Of a DNA stretch of 33,540 nucleotides, positions 1 to 8,134 are shown one piece after another. The DNA is from Microbacterium sp. 2FI. GTDB taxonomy: Bacteria > Actinomycetota > Actinomycetes > Actinomycetales > Microbacteriaceae. The notes below the pieces were generated by a model that was given only the letters and a program-made list of their open reading frames with translations, ran no database searches and was not told the DNA's origin. Positions within the stretch are counted from its first letter, which is position 1. Every line of letters starts with the position of its first letter. The stretch spans positions 1-33,540 of the forward strand of contig NZ_SCMR01000032.1 in the NCBI RefSeq assembly GCF_005502885.1. The letters run 5' to 3'. A program made the position numbers and the translations under genes.

Positions 1-72
1 CCCCCACCCCCAACCCCCCAGTCTCGCGGTCAGGGTGAGCGTCGGGAACCAGGGAGCGCCGGGAACCGGGGC

Positions 73-954
73 TCAGAAGACGATCGTGTGGTTGCCGTGG
101 CGGATGACGCGGTCTTCCGCATGCCACAGCACCGCGCGCGAGAGCACCTGACGCTCGACGTCGGCGCCGCGGCGCGCGAGCTCGGCAGTGGTGTCGGCGT
201 GGGTCACCCGGATCGTGTCCTGGTCGATGATCGGGCCCTCGTCGAGGTCGTCGGTGACGTAGTGCGAGGTCGCTCCGATGAGCTTGACACCGCGCTCTTT
301 CGCCTTCTTGTACGGCTCGGCGCCGATGAAGGCGGGCAGGAACGAGTGGTGGATGTTGATGACGGGCACCCCGAGCTTCTCGAGGAAGTCGGCTGACAGG
401 ATCTGCATGTAGCGGGCGAGCACGACGAAGTCGACGTTGCCGGCGAGCAGCTTCAGGATCTCGGCCTCGGACGCGCTCTTGTCAGGGCCGGTGACGCCGG
501 GCACATGGAAGAACGGCACGCCGAACGAGCGCACGTCGTCGGCGGCGGTGGTGTGGTTCGAGATCACCATCGGGATCGTCACGGGCAGATCGCCCCGGCG
601 GTGCCGCCATAGGAGGTCGAGCAGGCAGTGGTCCTGCTTCGACGCGAGGATGGCCATGCGCTTGGGCACCGACTGGTCTGTGAGTGTCCACTCCAGGTCG
701 AAGCCCGCGAGGGTCGCGGCGATCTCGGCCTCGATCGCCGGCCGGTCTGCGGCGAAGTCGGGGCGGTGGAAGACCACGCGCTGGAAGTACGCGCCGCCGC
801 GCGGGTCGTCGGAGTACTGGTCGAACTGCACGATGTTGCCGCCGATGCGCGTGATCATCGCCGAGACCGCCGCCACGATCCCCGGCTTGTCGCTGCCGTG
901 GACGATGAGGCAGGCGTGGTCGGGATGCAGGTGGGGTGAGACGGGCGCGGCCAT
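73..954 (-). CDS. purU: Formyltetrahydrofolate deformylase PurU
   Basis: A 293-residue cytosolic enzyme that hydrolyses 10-formyl-THF to formate and THF, balancing one-carbon pools and supplying formate for purine synthesis. An N-terminal ACT domain (roughly residues 10-90, beginning CLIVHGSDKPGIVAAV) is followed by a formyltransferase-fold catalytic domain carrying NIHHSFLPAF and GATSHYVTDDLDEGPII, the usual PurU active-site segments. Length fits the family (about 280-300). The open frame extends about 60 codons further upstream, but that part is low-complexity Arg/Pro/Ala. I chose the ATG that opens MAAPVSPHLHPDHAC because the ACT domain follows directly and a CAGAAT -10-like box lies 6 nt upstream. 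It is divergent from the PaaX-family gene. No link to the aromatic pathway is evident, beyond demethylation of methoxylated aromatics feeding C1 pools (inference). Confidence 0.93.
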   Translation of the reverse strand: MAAPVSPHLHPDHACLIVHGSDKPGIVAAVSAMITRIGGNIVQFDQYSDDPRGGAYFQRVVFHRPDFAADRPAIEAEIAATLAGFDLEWTLTDQSVPKRMAILASKQDHCLLDLLWRHRRGDLPVTIPMVISNHTTAADDVRSFGVPFFHVPGVTGPDKSASEAEILKLLAGNVDFVVLARYMQILSADFLEKLGVPVINIHHSFLPAFIGAEPYKKAKERGVKLIGATSHYVTDDLDEGPIIDQDTIRVTHADTTAELARRGADVERQVLSRAVLWHAEDRVIRHGNHTIVF

Positions 955-960
955 GTGTCG

Positions 961-966
961 ATTCTG
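961..966 (-). promoter_or_regulatory. -10 box for leaderless purU
   Basis: On the minus strand CAGAAT is followed by exactly 6 nt and then the purU ATG, with no Shine-Dalgarno sequence. Same layout as ten other starts in the window. A convincing -35 is not visible. Confidence 0.5.
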
Positions 967-1018
967 CCGTGTGATGCGGGATGCCGATTGCCGCAGGCGT
1001 CGATACGGGGTAGTCGTG

Positions 1019-1032
1019 GCTGGATCTCCAGC
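1019..1032. promoter_or_regulatory. Inverted repeat between purU and the PaaX-family gene
   Basis: GCTGGATCTCCAGC has perfect 6-bp arms around a 2-bp centre. It lies in the divergent intergenic region about 33 bp upstream of the -10-like box of the regulator, so it could be an autoregulatory operator. It does not match the PaaX consensus I remember. Confidence 0.25.
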
Positions 1033-1064
1033 TGACCTGAGCCTCGGCGGCCGGGCCGCGGTGG

Positions 1065-1070
1065 CATGAT
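1065..1070 (+). promoter_or_regulatory. -10 box for leaderless PaaX-family regulator
   Basis: CATGAT, then 6 nt, then the GTG start. No Shine-Dalgarno sequence precedes the GTG, and the two nearby ATGs (at 1066 and 1069) are out of frame. Confidence 0.4.
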
Positions 1071-1076
1071 GGGCGT

Positions 1077-1946
1077 GTGTCAGGCCAGGCCGGTGGAACC
1101 GGCGCCCCGCTGCGACGGGTCTCGCCCGCACGTCAGGTCCTGACGCTCTTCGGCGACTACTGGGGGGATGCCGACGAGCCGATGCCCTCGGGCGCCCTCG
1201 TCGCAGCCCTCGGCGACCTCGGAGTCAAAGAGGCGGCGGCGCGAGCGACGCTGACCCGCCTCACCCGCCTCGAGCTGCTGGTCTCGGATCGCGTCGGCCG
1301 CCGCACGACCCACCGTCTCTCGCCGCGGGCGGCCGAGATCGTCGCCGAGGAGGCGGCGTGGCTCGACTCGTTCGGCTCGGCCGAGCCGCGCTGGGACGGC
1401 CTGTGGAGTGTGCTCGCGTTCTCGATTCCCGAGTCGCGCCGCGATGTGAGGCACAGCGCACGGTCGCGCCTGAAATGGCTGGGCTACGCCCCGCTCTACG
1501 ACGGCGTGTGGATCTCGCCGCTCGATACCGTGGCCGAGGCTATGGCAGAGCTGCGGGAGCTGGGAGTCGCCGACCTCACCTCGATGCGTGCGAGCGTCGA
1601 GACGTCGACCCCCGACGGGCCGCGGTCGGCGTGGGACCTCGACGAGGCGCGTCGCGAGTACGACGCCTTCGCGTCGGAGCTGGCCGAATCCCGGGGCGAG
1701 GCCGGACCGCTCGCGCTCGCGGAGCGCTCGCGGCTCATGCTCGGCTGGCAGCGCTTCCGTGGCCTCGACGCGGGTCTGCCACGCGAGGTGCTCCCCGAGG
1801 GATGGCCCCGGGTGGCGGTGCGCGCCGAGTTCGCGCGGCGCTACGACGACCTGGGTCCGGATGCCGAGGAGCGGATGCGCGCGCACGTCGGAGCGATCGC
1901 GCCGGAGCTGGTCGGAGCGATCACGCAGCGACGGCTCTCCGTCTGA
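1077..1946 (+). CDS. PaaX-family transcriptional regulator
   Basis: A 289-residue protein with an N-terminal winged helix (about residues 17-80, ARQVLTLFGDYW then a helix-turn-helix around EAAARATLTRLTRLELL) and the longer C-terminal PaaX ligand-binding region that includes RSRLKWLGYAPLYDGVWISP. PaaX of E. coli represses phenylacetate catabolism and responds to phenylacetyl-CoA. Relatives in actinobacteria control various aromatic-CoA pathways. The gene is convergent with the CoA ligase at the end of the couNOML-like operon (23 bp apart). A role as an aroyl-CoA- or cinnamoyl-CoA-responsive repressor of that operon is therefore plausible, but this is inference. The start is a GTG with an apparently leaderless promoter. 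No MarR-type CouR-like gene is present in the window, which makes this the nearest candidate regulator. Confidence 0.85.
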   Translation: MSGQAGGTGAPLRRVSPARQVLTLFGDYWGDADEPMPSGALVAALGDLGVKEAAARATLTRLTRLELLVSDRVGRRTTHRLSPRAAEIVAEEAAWLDSFGSAEPRWDGLWSVLAFSIPESRRDVRHSARSRLKWLGYAPLYDGVWISPLDTVAEAMAELRELGVADLTSMRASVETSTPDGPRSAWDLDEARREYDAFASELAESRGEAGPLALAERSRLMLGWQRFRGLDAGLPREVLPEGWPRVAVRAEFARRYDDLGPDAEERMRAHVGAIAPELVGAITQRRLSV

Positions 1947-1969
1947 CGCGCACCACGGCGAGCTCGGTT

Positions 1970-3475
1970 TCAGGTGTCAGCGGCGAACCGGGCGCGCAGT
2001 TCGGCCTTTCGCACCTTGCCGCTTGCGGTGCGGGGGAGCTCGTCCACGATCACCACGCGCTGGGGCAGCTTGAACCGGGCGAGGTGCCCGTCGAGGTGCG
2101 CGCGCACCGTCGCGGTGTCGATCGCGGCGCCCGCCTGCACGGTCACCACCGCCCACGGCACCTCGCCCCAGCGGTCGTCGGGCATGCCGATGACGGCGAC
2201 GCCCGTGACCCCCGCGATGTCGTTGATGAGGTTCTCGACCTCGGCGGGGTAGATGTTCTCGCCGCCTGAGATGATCATGTCTTTGAGCCGGTCGGCGATG
2301 TGCAGGTAGCCGTCGGCGTCGAGGTAGCCGAGGTCGCCGGTGCGGAACCAGCCGTCGTCGGTGAAGGCTTCAGCGGTCGCGTCGGCGAGCCCGCGATAGC
2401 CGAGAAAGACGTTCGGACCGATGATCTCGATCTCGCCCACGACGCCGGCAGGCGCTTCGGCTCCGCCTTGGCCCGCGACCCGCACGTCTGTGAAGAAGTG
2501 GGGGAGACCGACGCTCCCCTGCTTCGCGCGCGTCATCGTGGGGGCGAGGGAGGTCGCGCCGGGCGCGGTCTCGGTCATGCCGTAGCCCTGCGAGAACGAC
2601 AGCCCGCGCTCCTCGTACTCGTTGAGAATGCGGTCGGGAACGGCCGAGCCGCCGCACGTGAGCTTGCGCAGAGTCGAGAGGTCGGTCGCCGCCCATTCCG
2701 GGTGGTCGGCCATCATCTGGTACGTGGTGGGCACGCCCGAGAGCATCGTCACGGCGTGCCGCTCGATCTGCGCGAGAGCACGCCCCGGCTCGAAGCCGGG
2801 CTCGAGCACCATCGTCGCGCCCTTGAGGATGACCGGGAGCGCCCCCATGCCGAGCGAGGCGACGTGGAAGAGCGGCGAGATCATCAGGGCGATGTCGGCC
2901 GAGACCACGTCGTAGTCGATGATGCAGTTCAGAGCCACCCACGTGAGGTTGCCGTGCGTGAGGATCGCGCCCTTGGCGCGACCCGTCGTCCCCGACGTGT
3001 AGATGATCGCCGCAGGGTCGTCGGCGCTCACCGGTGTCGCCTCGGTGTCGGGGATGGCGGCCGCGACGAGTCCGTCGAGCCCGCCCGGCCCGCGCGTCGG
3101 CAGGGCTGGCACGCCGGGGGCCGCGGCGCCGATCCGATCAGCCGCCTCGGGGTCGTGGACGACGATGCGGGCGCCCGAGTCGGTGAGCACATGCGCGATC
3201 TCAGGAGGTGCCAGCCGCGTGTTGACCGGTATGAAGACGGCGCCGAGGTGCGCCGCGGCGAACATCACCTCGAGGAAGCTCGGACTGTTCTCGCCGAAGA
3301 ACGCCACCGCATCGCCGCGGCCGACGCCCTGCGCGCGCAGGACCGCAGCCGTGCGCGCGGCGGCATCCGCGAACTCGCCGTAGGTGATGACCTCGTCGCC
3401 GAAGATCAGCGCCGGCTTGTCAGGGTTCTTGAGGCGGCGGCGCGGGAGCCACCGGCCGATTCCTTCGTCGCGCAA
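1970..3475 (-). CDS. couL: Hydroxycinnamate (p-coumarate)-CoA ligase, CouL-like
   Basis: A 501-residue ANL-superfamily acyl-CoA synthetase that activates a carboxylic acid through an acyl-adenylate to its CoA thioester. The P-loop YTSGTTGRAKG is at residues 159-169. YGMTE and GWFRTGDLGYLD follow, and the C-terminal catalytic lysine lies in SGKVRK (about K487). The start is TTG, supported by a strong AAGGAGA a few bases upstream. It is the last gene of a minus-strand operon whose upstream members are an SDR, an amidohydrolase and a MaoC hydratase, the couN/O/M set of Rhodococcus jostii RHA1 (there couL is in a separate couHTL unit, as I recall). The substrate (p-coumarate, caffeate or ferulate) is inferred from context and from pobA next door. 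Sequence alone would also allow another aryl or fatty acid. Confidence 0.8.
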   Translation of the reverse strand: MRDEGIGRWLPRRRLKNPDKPALIFGDEVITYGEFADAAARTAAVLRAQGVGRGDAVAFFGENSPSFLEVMFAAAHLGAVFIPVNTRLAPPEIAHVLTDSGARIVVHDPEAADRIGAAAPGVPALPTRGPGGLDGLVAAAIPDTEATPVSADDPAAIIYTSGTTGRAKGAILTHGNLTWVALNCIIDYDVVSADIALMISPLFHVASLGMGALPVILKGATMVLEPGFEPGRALAQIERHAVTMLSGVPTTYQMMADHPEWAATDLSTLRKLTCGGSAVPDRILNEYEERGLSFSQGYGMTETAPGATSLAPTMTRAKQGSVGLPHFFTDVRVAGQGGAEAPAGVVGEIEIIGPNVFLGYRGLADATAEAFTDDGWFRTGDLGYLDADGYLHIADRLKDMIISGGENIYPAEVENLINDIAGVTGVAVIGMPDDRWGEVPWAVVTVQAGAAIDTATVRAHLDGHLARFKLPQRVVIVDELPRTASGKVRKAELRARFAADT

Positions 3476-3520
3476 TGCCCTCTCCTTCGAGTGACTCGCG
3501 TGGTCAGAGTGTCGAGCGGG

Positions 3521-3973
3521 TCAGGCGTAGAACCGGTACAGACCGCGCGCGACGACCGCGGGCTTGGTCGCGCCCTCGATCTCGATCGTCTGGTCGACGG
3601 CGAACTGATAGCCGCCGGGCACCTCGGTCACCTCGGCGATCACGGCCCCGCCGCGAACCCGCGAGCCGACCTTCACGGGCGACACGAAGCGCACCTTGTC
3701 GAGGCCGTAGTTCACCTTGGTGCCGACGCCCGTGACGTCGAAGAGCTCGGTCCAGAAATTCACCGTGAGCGACAGCGTCAGGAAGCCGTGCGCGATCGGC
3801 GCGCCGAACGGGCCGCCAGCAGCGCGGGCGGGGTCGACGTGGATCCACTGCTGGTCGTCGGTGGCGTCGGCGAAGAGCTGGATGCGGTCCTGCGTCACCT
3901 CGAGCCATTCGGTGAATCCGAGGTCGGTGCCGGCGAGTCCTGCGGCGTCTGCGTAATCGACGATCGTGGTCAT
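3521..3973 (-). CDS. couM: MaoC-like enoyl-CoA hydratase, CouM-like
   Basis: A 150-residue single hot-dog-fold hydratase. The MaoC/hydratase-2 active-site stretch is present (DDQQWIHVDPARA, then GPFGAPIAHGFLTLSL, with the Asp and His of the motif). In this pathway it would add water across the double bond of p-coumaroyl-CoA to give the 3-hydroxyacyl-CoA. The ATG opening MTTIVDYADA was chosen because GGAGAC lies just upstream and because the 12-residue extension of the open frame runs back into the upstream gene. It starts 16 bp after the amidohydrolase stop codon, and 45 bp separate it from the CoA ligase downstream. Family assignment is secure; pathway assignment rests on gene order. Confidence 0.82.
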   Translation of the reverse strand: MTTIVDYADAAGLAGTDLGFTEWLEVTQDRIQLFADATDDQQWIHVDPARAAGGPFGAPIAHGFLTLSLTVNFWTELFDVTGVGTKVNYGLDKVRFVSPVKVGSRVRGGAVIAEVTEVPGGYQFAVDQTIEIEGATKPAVVARGLYRFYA

Positions 3974-3989
3974 GGTGTCTCCTTGGTGG

Positions 3990-4883
3990 TCAGCGGATGT
4001 CTGGGGCAAGGCCGAGCAGCCGCGCGGCGTTGTGCTTGAGGATGCCGGGCATCACGGCGTCGGCGAGGTCGGTGTGCCCGGCGTCGCGCAGCCACCGGTC
4101 GGGGGTGAGCAGGGGGAAGTCCGAGCCGAACAGCACGCGGTCCTTGAGGATCGAGTTGGCGTACCGCACGAGCTCTGCGGGGAAGTACTTCGGGCTCCAG
4201 CCCGAGAGGTCGATCCAGGTGTTGACCTTGTGGGTCGCCACCGACAGCGCCTCGTCCTGCCACGGCACCGAGGGGTGGGCCATGATGATCTGCAGCTCGG
4301 GGAAGTCTGCGGCGACGGGATCGAGCAGCATCGGGTTCGAGAGCCCGAGTCGCAGGCCCCTCCCGCCCGGGATGCCGGCGCCGATCCCGGTCTGGCCGGT
4401 GTGGAAGAGGGCGGGGATGCCGGCATCCCGAATCACCTCGTAGAGCGCGTAGCGGCGCTCATCACCCGGGTCGAAGCTCTGCACCGTCGGGTGGAACTTG
4501 AATCCGCGCACCCCGTGGTCGTCGACGAGTCGCCGCGCCTCGTCGACGCAGGTGGGGCTGTGCGGGTCGACCGAGCCGAACGGGATGAGCACGTCGGCGT
4601 GCTGCGCGGCCCCCTCGGCGATCTCGGCGCTCGAGATCGCCGGGTGCCCGAGCGTGGTGTGCGCATCGACCGTGAAGACCACGGCTGCCATGCGGCGCTC
4701 GCGGTAATACTCCGCGATGGAATCGAGCGCGGGGCGCGGGCCGTCGGCACGGAAGTAGCGGCTCGCCGCCGCGACGAGGTCGTCGGGGAGCGAGTGGTGG
4801 CCGTGGGCGTCGATCTCGACGTGCACGTGCATGTCGATGGCCTCGAGGGCATCGACGTCGATGCGGGATTCGTAGCGGGGCAT
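3990..4883 (-). CDS. couO: Amidohydrolase, CouO-like beta-ketoacyl-CoA cleavage enzyme
   Basis: A 297-residue amidohydrolase-2 (COG2159) TIM-barrel protein. It shows the N-terminal metal motif HVH (H19, H21 in AIDMHVHVEID), KFHP and FHTG on later strands, and the C-terminal metal-ligand aspartate D255 in FGSDFPLL. In RHA1 the equivalent CouO removes the two-carbon unit from the beta-keto intermediate of p-coumarate, and its metal-ligand Asp257 was shown to be needed (from memory); the near-identical position here supports orthology. The product would be 4-hydroxybenzoate. The start ATG was chosen because the barrel begins within 15 residues and the upstream frame overlaps the SDR gene; 13 bp separate it from that gene. 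A gamma-resorcylate-type decarboxylase is an alternative from family membership alone. Confidence 0.78.
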   Translation of the reverse strand: MPRYESRIDVDALEAIDMHVHVEIDAHGHHSLPDDLVAAASRYFRADGPRPALDSIAEYYRERRMAAVVFTVDAHTTLGHPAISSAEIAEGAAQHADVLIPFGSVDPHSPTCVDEARRLVDDHGVRGFKFHPTVQSFDPGDERRYALYEVIRDAGIPALFHTGQTGIGAGIPGGRGLRLGLSNPMLLDPVAADFPELQIIMAHPSVPWQDEALSVATHKVNTWIDLSGWSPKYFPAELVRYANSILKDRVLFGSDFPLLTPDRWLRDAGHTDLADAVMPGILKHNAARLLGLAPDIR

Positions 4884-4896
4884 CAGGTCTCCGGGG

Positions 4897-5826
4897 CTAG
4901 GGCTTCGGGCGCTCGAGCTCGGGCGGCAGCGGCGGGAAGCTCTCGCCCACGCTCTGGCGGTGGGCTGCGACGACCTCGTCGAACTCGTCGGCGAGCGCGT
5001 CGGCGGTCCACCCGCCCTCGCGGTACGACGTGGAGACGGGCTCGGGGTGCGACCACACCTGGATGCGGTCACCGCCGATGCCGATGGCCTGGCCGGTCAC
5101 GCCGGCCGCAGCATCCGACGCGAGGTGGGCGATGAGCCCGCCCACGTCCTCGGCCGTGCCGAAGCCGAGGTCGTGACGGAAGAACGCCGGCATCGGCTCG
5201 CCGGCTTCGTCGGCCTCGACCGCCGCGGCGAAGTAGGGGACGGTGGCGGTCATCGCGGTCGCTGCGACCGGGATCACCGCGTTTGCGGTGATGCCGCCAC
5301 GCGCGAGTTCGAGCGCCCACGTGCGGACCATGCCCACGATGCCGGCCTTGGCTGCCGCGTAGTTGGTCTGGCCGAAGGTGCCGCGCTGCCCGGTCGGCGA
5401 GCCGATGCAGATGATGCGCCCGCCCTCGCCCTGCTCGCGCATCTGCAGCACCGCTTCGCGCACGCACGTGAACGTGCCGCGCAGGTGCACGCCGATGACG
5501 GTGTCGAAGTCATCGTCGCTCATCTTCCAGAGCACGGTGTCGCGCAGCACCCCCGCGTTCGTGACGAGGATGTCGAGGCGCCCGAACTCCGCCACGGCGG
5601 TCTGCACGAGCAGCTGCGCCGTCGCGGTGGGGCCGACGGGAGCGGTCACGGCGACTGCCCTGCCTCCGTCCGCGGTGATCGTGGTCACGGCCGCATCGGC
5701 GACCTCGCGATCGACGTCGTTCACGACGACGGCGGCGCCCTGCCGGGCGAGTTCCTTCGCGTAGGCGAGCCCGAGACCCCGGCCCGAGCCGGTGACGATG
5801 GCGACCTTGCCTTCGAGTGCTGACAT
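4897..5826 (-). CDS. couN: SDR 3-hydroxyacyl-CoA dehydrogenase, CouN-like
   Basis: A 309-residue short-chain dehydrogenase/reductase. It has the NAD(P)-binding TGSGRGLG (residues 11-18), the NAG element (VTNAGVLRD) and the catalytic Ser...Tyr-x-x-x-Lys (IGSPTG then NYAAAK). A C-terminal extension beginning IQVWSHPEP is typical of dehydrogenases that act on CoA esters in multifunctional beta-oxidation systems. Expected role: oxidation of 3-hydroxy-3-(4-hydroxyphenyl)propanoyl-CoA to the 3-keto thioester. It is the first gene of the N-O-M-L operon. The start ATG is preceded by GAAGGAGCG. The long open frame running upstream of it is an out-of-gene extension that crosses the promoter and part of pobA. 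A perfect palindrome in the upstream region is the likely operator. Confidence 0.8.
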   Translation of the reverse strand: MSALEGKVAIVTGSGRGLGLAYAKELARQGAAVVVNDVDREVADAAVTTITADGGRAVAVTAPVGPTATAQLLVQTAVAEFGRLDILVTNAGVLRDTVLWKMSDDDFDTVIGVHLRGTFTCVREAVLQMREQGEGGRIICIGSPTGQRGTFGQTNYAAAKAGIVGMVRTWALELARGGITANAVIPVAATAMTATVPYFAAAVEADEAGEPMPAFFRHDLGFGTAEDVGGLIAHLASDAAAGVTGQAIGIGGDRIQVWSHPEPVSTSYREGGWTADALADEFDEVVAAHRQSVGESFPPLPPELERPKP

Positions 5827-5887
5827 CTTCGTACGCTCCTTCGGTGTGCCCATCATGGGGCCACATCGCCCATTCTTCACTATTCCT

Positions 5888-5901
5888 GTGACGATCGTCA
5901 C
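5888..5901. promoter_or_regulatory. Perfect 14-bp palindrome upstream of the couNOML-like operon
   Basis: GTGACGATCGTCAC is a perfect palindrome in an unusually AT-rich patch between couN and pobA. On the minus strand TTGGTG overlaps its upstream end and TAGTGA lies 16 nt further on, so it may sit between -35 and -10, the usual repressor position. No second copy was seen in the window. Which regulator binds is unknown. Confidence 0.5.
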
Positions 5902-5954
5902 CAATACGTTGATAATTGAAAGTTCGCCGGCCTCGTCGCCGAGCGCGACTCCCC

Positions 5955-7139
5955 TCAGCCTGCGGAAGCGAGCGGCCAGCCGGTATAGGCCTCGGCGAGG
6001 TAGGTGCGGCCGGCCTCCGACTCGACGACCGAGCGCAGCTCGCCGAGTTGGCGCAGCCGATCGAACTCCGTCGCCTCGGGCACGGTGTGCAGCATCGAGG
6101 TCATCCACCACGAGAAGTGCTGCGCCTTCCAGATGCGCTGCCGGGCACGGTCGGCCCAGCCGTCGATGAGCGACTCGTCGCCGTGGTTGAGCAGGCTGTC
6201 GAGCGCACGCGCGAGCAGGATCACGTCGGCGACGGCGAGGTTCATGCCCTTCGCTCCCGTCGGCGGCACGGTGTGCGCGGCATCCCCGACGATCGCGACG
6301 CGGCCGCGGCGCAGCTCGTGCGCGACGAAGCTGCGGAACCGCAGCACGTCGCGCTTGATGATCGGACCCTCGGTGAGCGTCGTGCCGGGAACGCGCCGCT
6401 TCAGCGTGTCCCAGATCTCGGAATCCGAGAGCGCATCCGGGTCCGCCTCGGGGTCGCATTGGAAGTACATGCGCTGCACGGTCTTGGACCGCTGGCTGAT
6501 GAGCGCGAACCCGTCGGGCGAGTTCGAGTAGATGAGCTCGTCTGCGCTCGGGGCCGCTTCGCACAGGATGCCGAACCACGCGAACGGGTACTCGCGGAAG
6601 TAGCCGCCCGTGTGCGAGCCGGTCACGGCCACGCGCACGTTCGAGCGCGAGCCGTCTGCCCCGACCACGAAGTCGGCCTCGATCTCGACCGGTGCGCCGG
6701 TGGCGTCGACGCCGACGACGCCGGGGCGCGAGGAATCGGCATCCAGAACCTCGTCGATCGTGATGCCGAAACGCAGGTCCTGACCCGCGGCGAGCCGCGC
6801 GGCGATGAGGTCTTTCAGGGCCTCGTGCTGGGGGTAGAGCCAGACGCTGCGGCCGACGAGGCCCGGAAAGTCGATGCGGTGCCCGTGACCGTCGAAGCGC
6901 AGTTCGATGCCGTCGTGGCGGGTGCCGACGCTGTGCACGCGGGACCCGGGGATCTCGGCGAGGAGGTCGACCGTGCCCTGCTCGAGGATGCCGGCGCGGA
7001 TCGTCGTCTCGATCTCTTCGCGCGAACGCTGGTCGACGACGATCGAGTCGATGCCGGCGCCCGCGAGCAGGTGCGACAGCAGGAGCCCGGCGGGCCCCGC
7101 GCCGACGATCGCGACCTGCGTGCGGAGGGGGGTGGTCAT
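5955..7139 (-). CDS. pobA: 4-hydroxybenzoate 3-monooxygenase
   Basis: A 394-residue class A flavoprotein monooxygenase that hydroxylates 4-hydroxybenzoate to protocatechuate using FAD, O2 and NAD(P)H. Visible features are the N-terminal FAD-binding GAGPAGLLLSHLL (from residue 13), GRSVWLYPQHEALKDL, the substrate-site stretch GFALISQRS characteristic of PobA, and the second FAD motif VGDAAHTVPPTGAKGMNLA. Length matches PobA (about 390-395). The start ATG follows AAGGAGACG. It is on the same strand as couNOML but has its own upstream region (7140-7362), and couN has its own AT-rich promoter region, so separate transcription is likely. It links the side-chain-removal operon to the pca operon. 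A 15-bp inverted repeat 78 bp upstream is the probable regulator site. Confidence 0.93.
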   Translation of the reverse strand: MTTPLRTQVAIVGAGPAGLLLSHLLAGAGIDSIVVDQRSREEIETTIRAGILEQGTVDLLAEIPGSRVHSVGTRHDGIELRFDGHGHRIDFPGLVGRSVWLYPQHEALKDLIAARLAAGQDLRFGITIDEVLDADSSRPGVVGVDATGAPVEIEADFVVGADGSRSNVRVAVTGSHTGGYFREYPFAWFGILCEAAPSADELIYSNSPDGFALISQRSKTVQRMYFQCDPEADPDALSDSEIWDTLKRRVPGTTLTEGPIIKRDVLRFRSFVAHELRRGRVAIVGDAAHTVPPTGAKGMNLAVADVILLARALDSLLNHGDESLIDGWADRARQRIWKAQHFSWWMTSMLHTVPEATEFDRLRQLGELRSVVESEAGRTYLAEAYTGWPLASAG

Positions 7140-7216
7140 GGCGTCTCCTTCGACGGCGTCGTGCGGTGCTTCCTACGCCTCAGTGTCCGCCGGGCCGCCC
7201 GTACCTGGCCCGATGT

Positions 7217-7231
7217 TCCCGTTGAACGGGA
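7217..7231. promoter_or_regulatory. Inverted repeat upstream of pobA, candidate IclR operator
   Basis: TCCCGTTGAACGGGA has perfect 7-bp arms around one central base. A closely related 15-mer occurs at 8135-8149 between iclR and pcaH; the two differ at four positions, all transitions. The surrounding 7140-7362 region between iclR and pobA contains no other gene that I can support. Confidence 0.55.
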
Positions 7232-7362
7232 CTCCCCGCCCGCACCGGATCGCGAGTGCACGGGCTGCCTCCGAGCGCACGGCTTCGCCGCGCAGGTCGG
7301 CCGTGCACTCGGCGAGAGGTCGTGCGCTCGCGGGAAGAAAGGGGGGAGAAGGGGGGATGCTG

Positions 7363-8115
7363 CTAGCCGCGGAAGCCGAGGGCCCGCTCGATCTCGCGCT
7401 TGCCGTTGTGCAGTTCCACCAGAGCGGGCGCGGTGGGGGCATCGCGGCGCAGCACCACCGACAGCGCGGCGGCGACAGCGCCGGTCTCGTCGCGCACCGG
7501 CACGGCGACGCCCGTCGACACCGTCTCGATGAAGCCGGGGGCTATCGCGTGGCCGAGGGTGCGCACTTCGGCGAGCTTGCGGCGGAGAGCGGCGGCATCC
7601 GTGATCGTCTCGCGCGTGAGGGCTGTGAGCGGGGCGGCGAGGATGCGCTCCTGCAGGTCGTGGTCGCCGAAGGCGAGCAGCACGAGTCCCGACGACGAGG
7701 CGTGCAGCGGCAGTCGACCGGCGACCCGCGTGACATTGGAGCCCGACTGCGGTCCGCTCAGCCTCTCCAGGAAGAGCGCCTCGTCCTGCTCGAGGATCGC
7801 CAGCTGCGTGTGCTCGCGCACACTCGCCTGCACCCGTTCCATCGCCGGCATCGCCGCCTGACGCAGTCGCAGCGCCTGCGACGAGCGCGTCGCCAGCTCC
7901 CAGAGCCGCATGCCGATGCGGATGCGGCGGTCGTCGTCGCGCTCGAGGAGCCCGGCATCCACCAGTTCGCCGACGATCCGATGCGCGCTCGAGCCCGGGA
8001 GCCCCGCACGCCGGCCGATCTCGGCAGCCGTCTGCACCGTGCGGGTGGGGGTGAAGGTCTCGAGCACCCGCACGAGGCGATCCGTGACGGAGTCTCCCGA
8101 GGACGAGTTGGCCAT
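7363..8115 (-). CDS. IclR-family regulator, likely of pobA and pcaHGBDC
   Basis: A 250-residue IclR-type regulator. The N-terminal winged helix-turn-helix (about residues 8-65) includes VQTAAEIGRRAGLPGSSAHRIVGELVDAGLL. The C-terminal effector domain includes LPLHASSSGLVLLAF and a GVAVPVRDETGAVAAALSV core. It is divergent from pcaH and is the gene just upstream of pobA on the same strand. Two related 15-bp inverted repeats sit in front of pobA and in the iclR/pcaH gap, so I infer that it controls both and itself; the effector would be 4-hydroxybenzoate or protocatechuate. It lacks the FVQSLARGL start seen in the second IclR gene of this window, so it is not the PcaR/PobR type by sequence. The ATG chosen has a CAGGAT box 6 nt upstream; longer upstream frames run back into pcaH. 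Confidence 0.85.
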   Translation of the reverse strand: MANSSSGDSVTDRLVRVLETFTPTRTVQTAAEIGRRAGLPGSSAHRIVGELVDAGLLERDDDRRIRIGMRLWELATRSSQALRLRQAAMPAMERVQASVREHTQLAILEQDEALFLERLSGPQSGSNVTRVAGRLPLHASSSGLVLLAFGDHDLQERILAAPLTALTRETITDAAALRRKLAEVRTLGHAIAPGFIETVSTGVAVPVRDETGAVAAALSVVLRRDAPTAPALVELHNGKREIERALGFRG

Positions 8116-8121
8116 GGCGTC

Positions 8122-8127
8122 ATCCTG
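8122..8127 (-). promoter_or_regulatory. -10 box for leaderless iclR
   Basis: On the minus strand CAGGAT, spacer GACGCC, then ATG. The same GACGCC spacer precedes the thioesterase and POT transporter starts. Confidence 0.45.
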
Positions 8128-8134
8128 GCACGAC

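Noticed and set aside
1..72. C-rich sequence at the left edge
   Set aside because: Short CCCCCA-type tract and about 70 bp downstream of purU; no hairpin or ORF that I can support.
2300..4039. 579-codon + strand open frame
   Set aside because: Shadow of the CoA ligase and MaoC genes; Arg/His/Val-rich with no domain and no ribosome-binding site.
5827..6579. N-terminal extension of the SDR frame
   Set aside because: It would add about 250 Arg-rich residues antisense to pobA. The SDR Rossmann motif starts right after the ATG at 5826.
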